Of a DNA stretch of 64,000 bases, positions 63,875-64,000 are shown piece after piece. Positions within the stretch are counted from its first letter, which is position 1; the number at the start of each line of letters is the position of its first letter. Both the position numbers and the translations under genes were made by a program. The notes below the pieces were generated by a model. The model was not told the origin of the DNA. It did not search any database and worked only from the letters and a program-made list of their open reading frames with translations. Origin of the DNA: Pseudomonas salomonii (GTDB lineage: Bacteria; Pseudomonadota; Gammaproteobacteria; Pseudomonadales; Pseudomonadaceae); the NCBI RefSeq assembly GCF_900107155.1, contig NZ_FNOX01000011.1, positions 62,001 through 126,000 on the forward strand, in the 5' to 3' direction.

Positions 63875-64000
63875 TCAGGTAGTCAGTGTACGCAGCAGGT
63901 TCTTGTAGTCCTCGCGAATATCCGCGTCGGATTCCTTAAGTTCATTGATCTTGCGGCACGCATGCAAGACCGTGGTGTGGTCTCGACCGCCAAACACATC
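63875..64000 (-). CDS. dnaA: Chromosomal replication initiator DnaA, C-terminal end only
   Basis: The frame entering from the right edge gives [19 protein letters not shown] and then 20 more residues to a TGA at 63875-63877. [11 protein letters not shown] is the DnaA-box-binding signature of domain IV. About 41 residues are visible; the rest lies outside. The 38-bp gap to dnaN shows no DnaA box. Confidence 0.95.

Overview
The window reads as the origin-proximal chromosome of a Pseudomonas, most likely of the P. fluorescens group. The end of dnaA, then dnaN, recF, gyrB, glyS/glyQ, tag, trkA, rsmB, fmt, def, dprA, tsaC, qor, hemF, aroE, betC and trpBA/trpI occur in the order familiar from pseudomonads. 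The background is GC-rich, and copies of a typical fluorescent-pseudomonad REP palindrome (core GTGGGAGC-GGGCTTGC) fill many gaps. oriC itself is not in view. Three 16-bp palindromes of the ParB-binding parS type lie in or beside gyrB and recF, as expected next to the origin.

Region by region: 1-2744 holds the end of an unknown gene, a SulP transporter and a beta-carbonic anhydrase. 2971-10785 is a radical SAM gene (PA0069 type) cut in two by a 6.76-kb AT-rich mobile element. 10867-14717 encodes a three-subunit periplasmic gluconate-type dehydrogenase. 14986-24388 is mixed: a secreted TpbA-like phosphatase, prlC, a gamma-carbonic-anhydrase-fold protein, a HAD phosphatase, lipoproteins, two DUF1161 proteins, OsmC, dodecin and a DUF883 protein. 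24385-27441 is trpI/trpBA. 28220-32487 is a galactonate catabolic operon (dgoK-dgoA-dgoD-transporter). 33007-38175 is a choline-sulfate cluster (LysR regulator, choline sulfatase, choline-binding protein, second SulP transporter). 38239-53819 is core housekeeping. 53902-59082 has an acyltransferase and a CHASE2 kinase/FecR protein/response regulator set. 59187-64000 is gyrB-recF-dnaN-dnaA.

The most unusual part is the element at about 3801-10557. It carries a large serine recombinase next to its left end, a small accessory protein translationally coupled to a MOB_P-type relaxase, a lipoprotein cargo gene near the right end, and about 1.3 kb without convincing genes. It has no conjugation machinery, so it looks like an integrative mobilizable element. 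It sits between the first and second cysteine codons of the CxxxCxxC iron-sulfur motif of the radical SAM gene. The two ends can be rejoined on paper into an intact target gene of 352 codons and a near-palindromic attP. Three GGTTCCCA repeats at exact 23-bp spacing precede the mobilization genes. A 450-bp stretch after the relaxase is packed with hairpins and may encode a structured RNA. The interrupted gene retains a LexA-type operator just before its start codon, so the insertion disrupts what looks like an SOS gene.

All calls come from reading sequence and translations; no database search was run. Family names rest on recognised motifs and remembered gene order.
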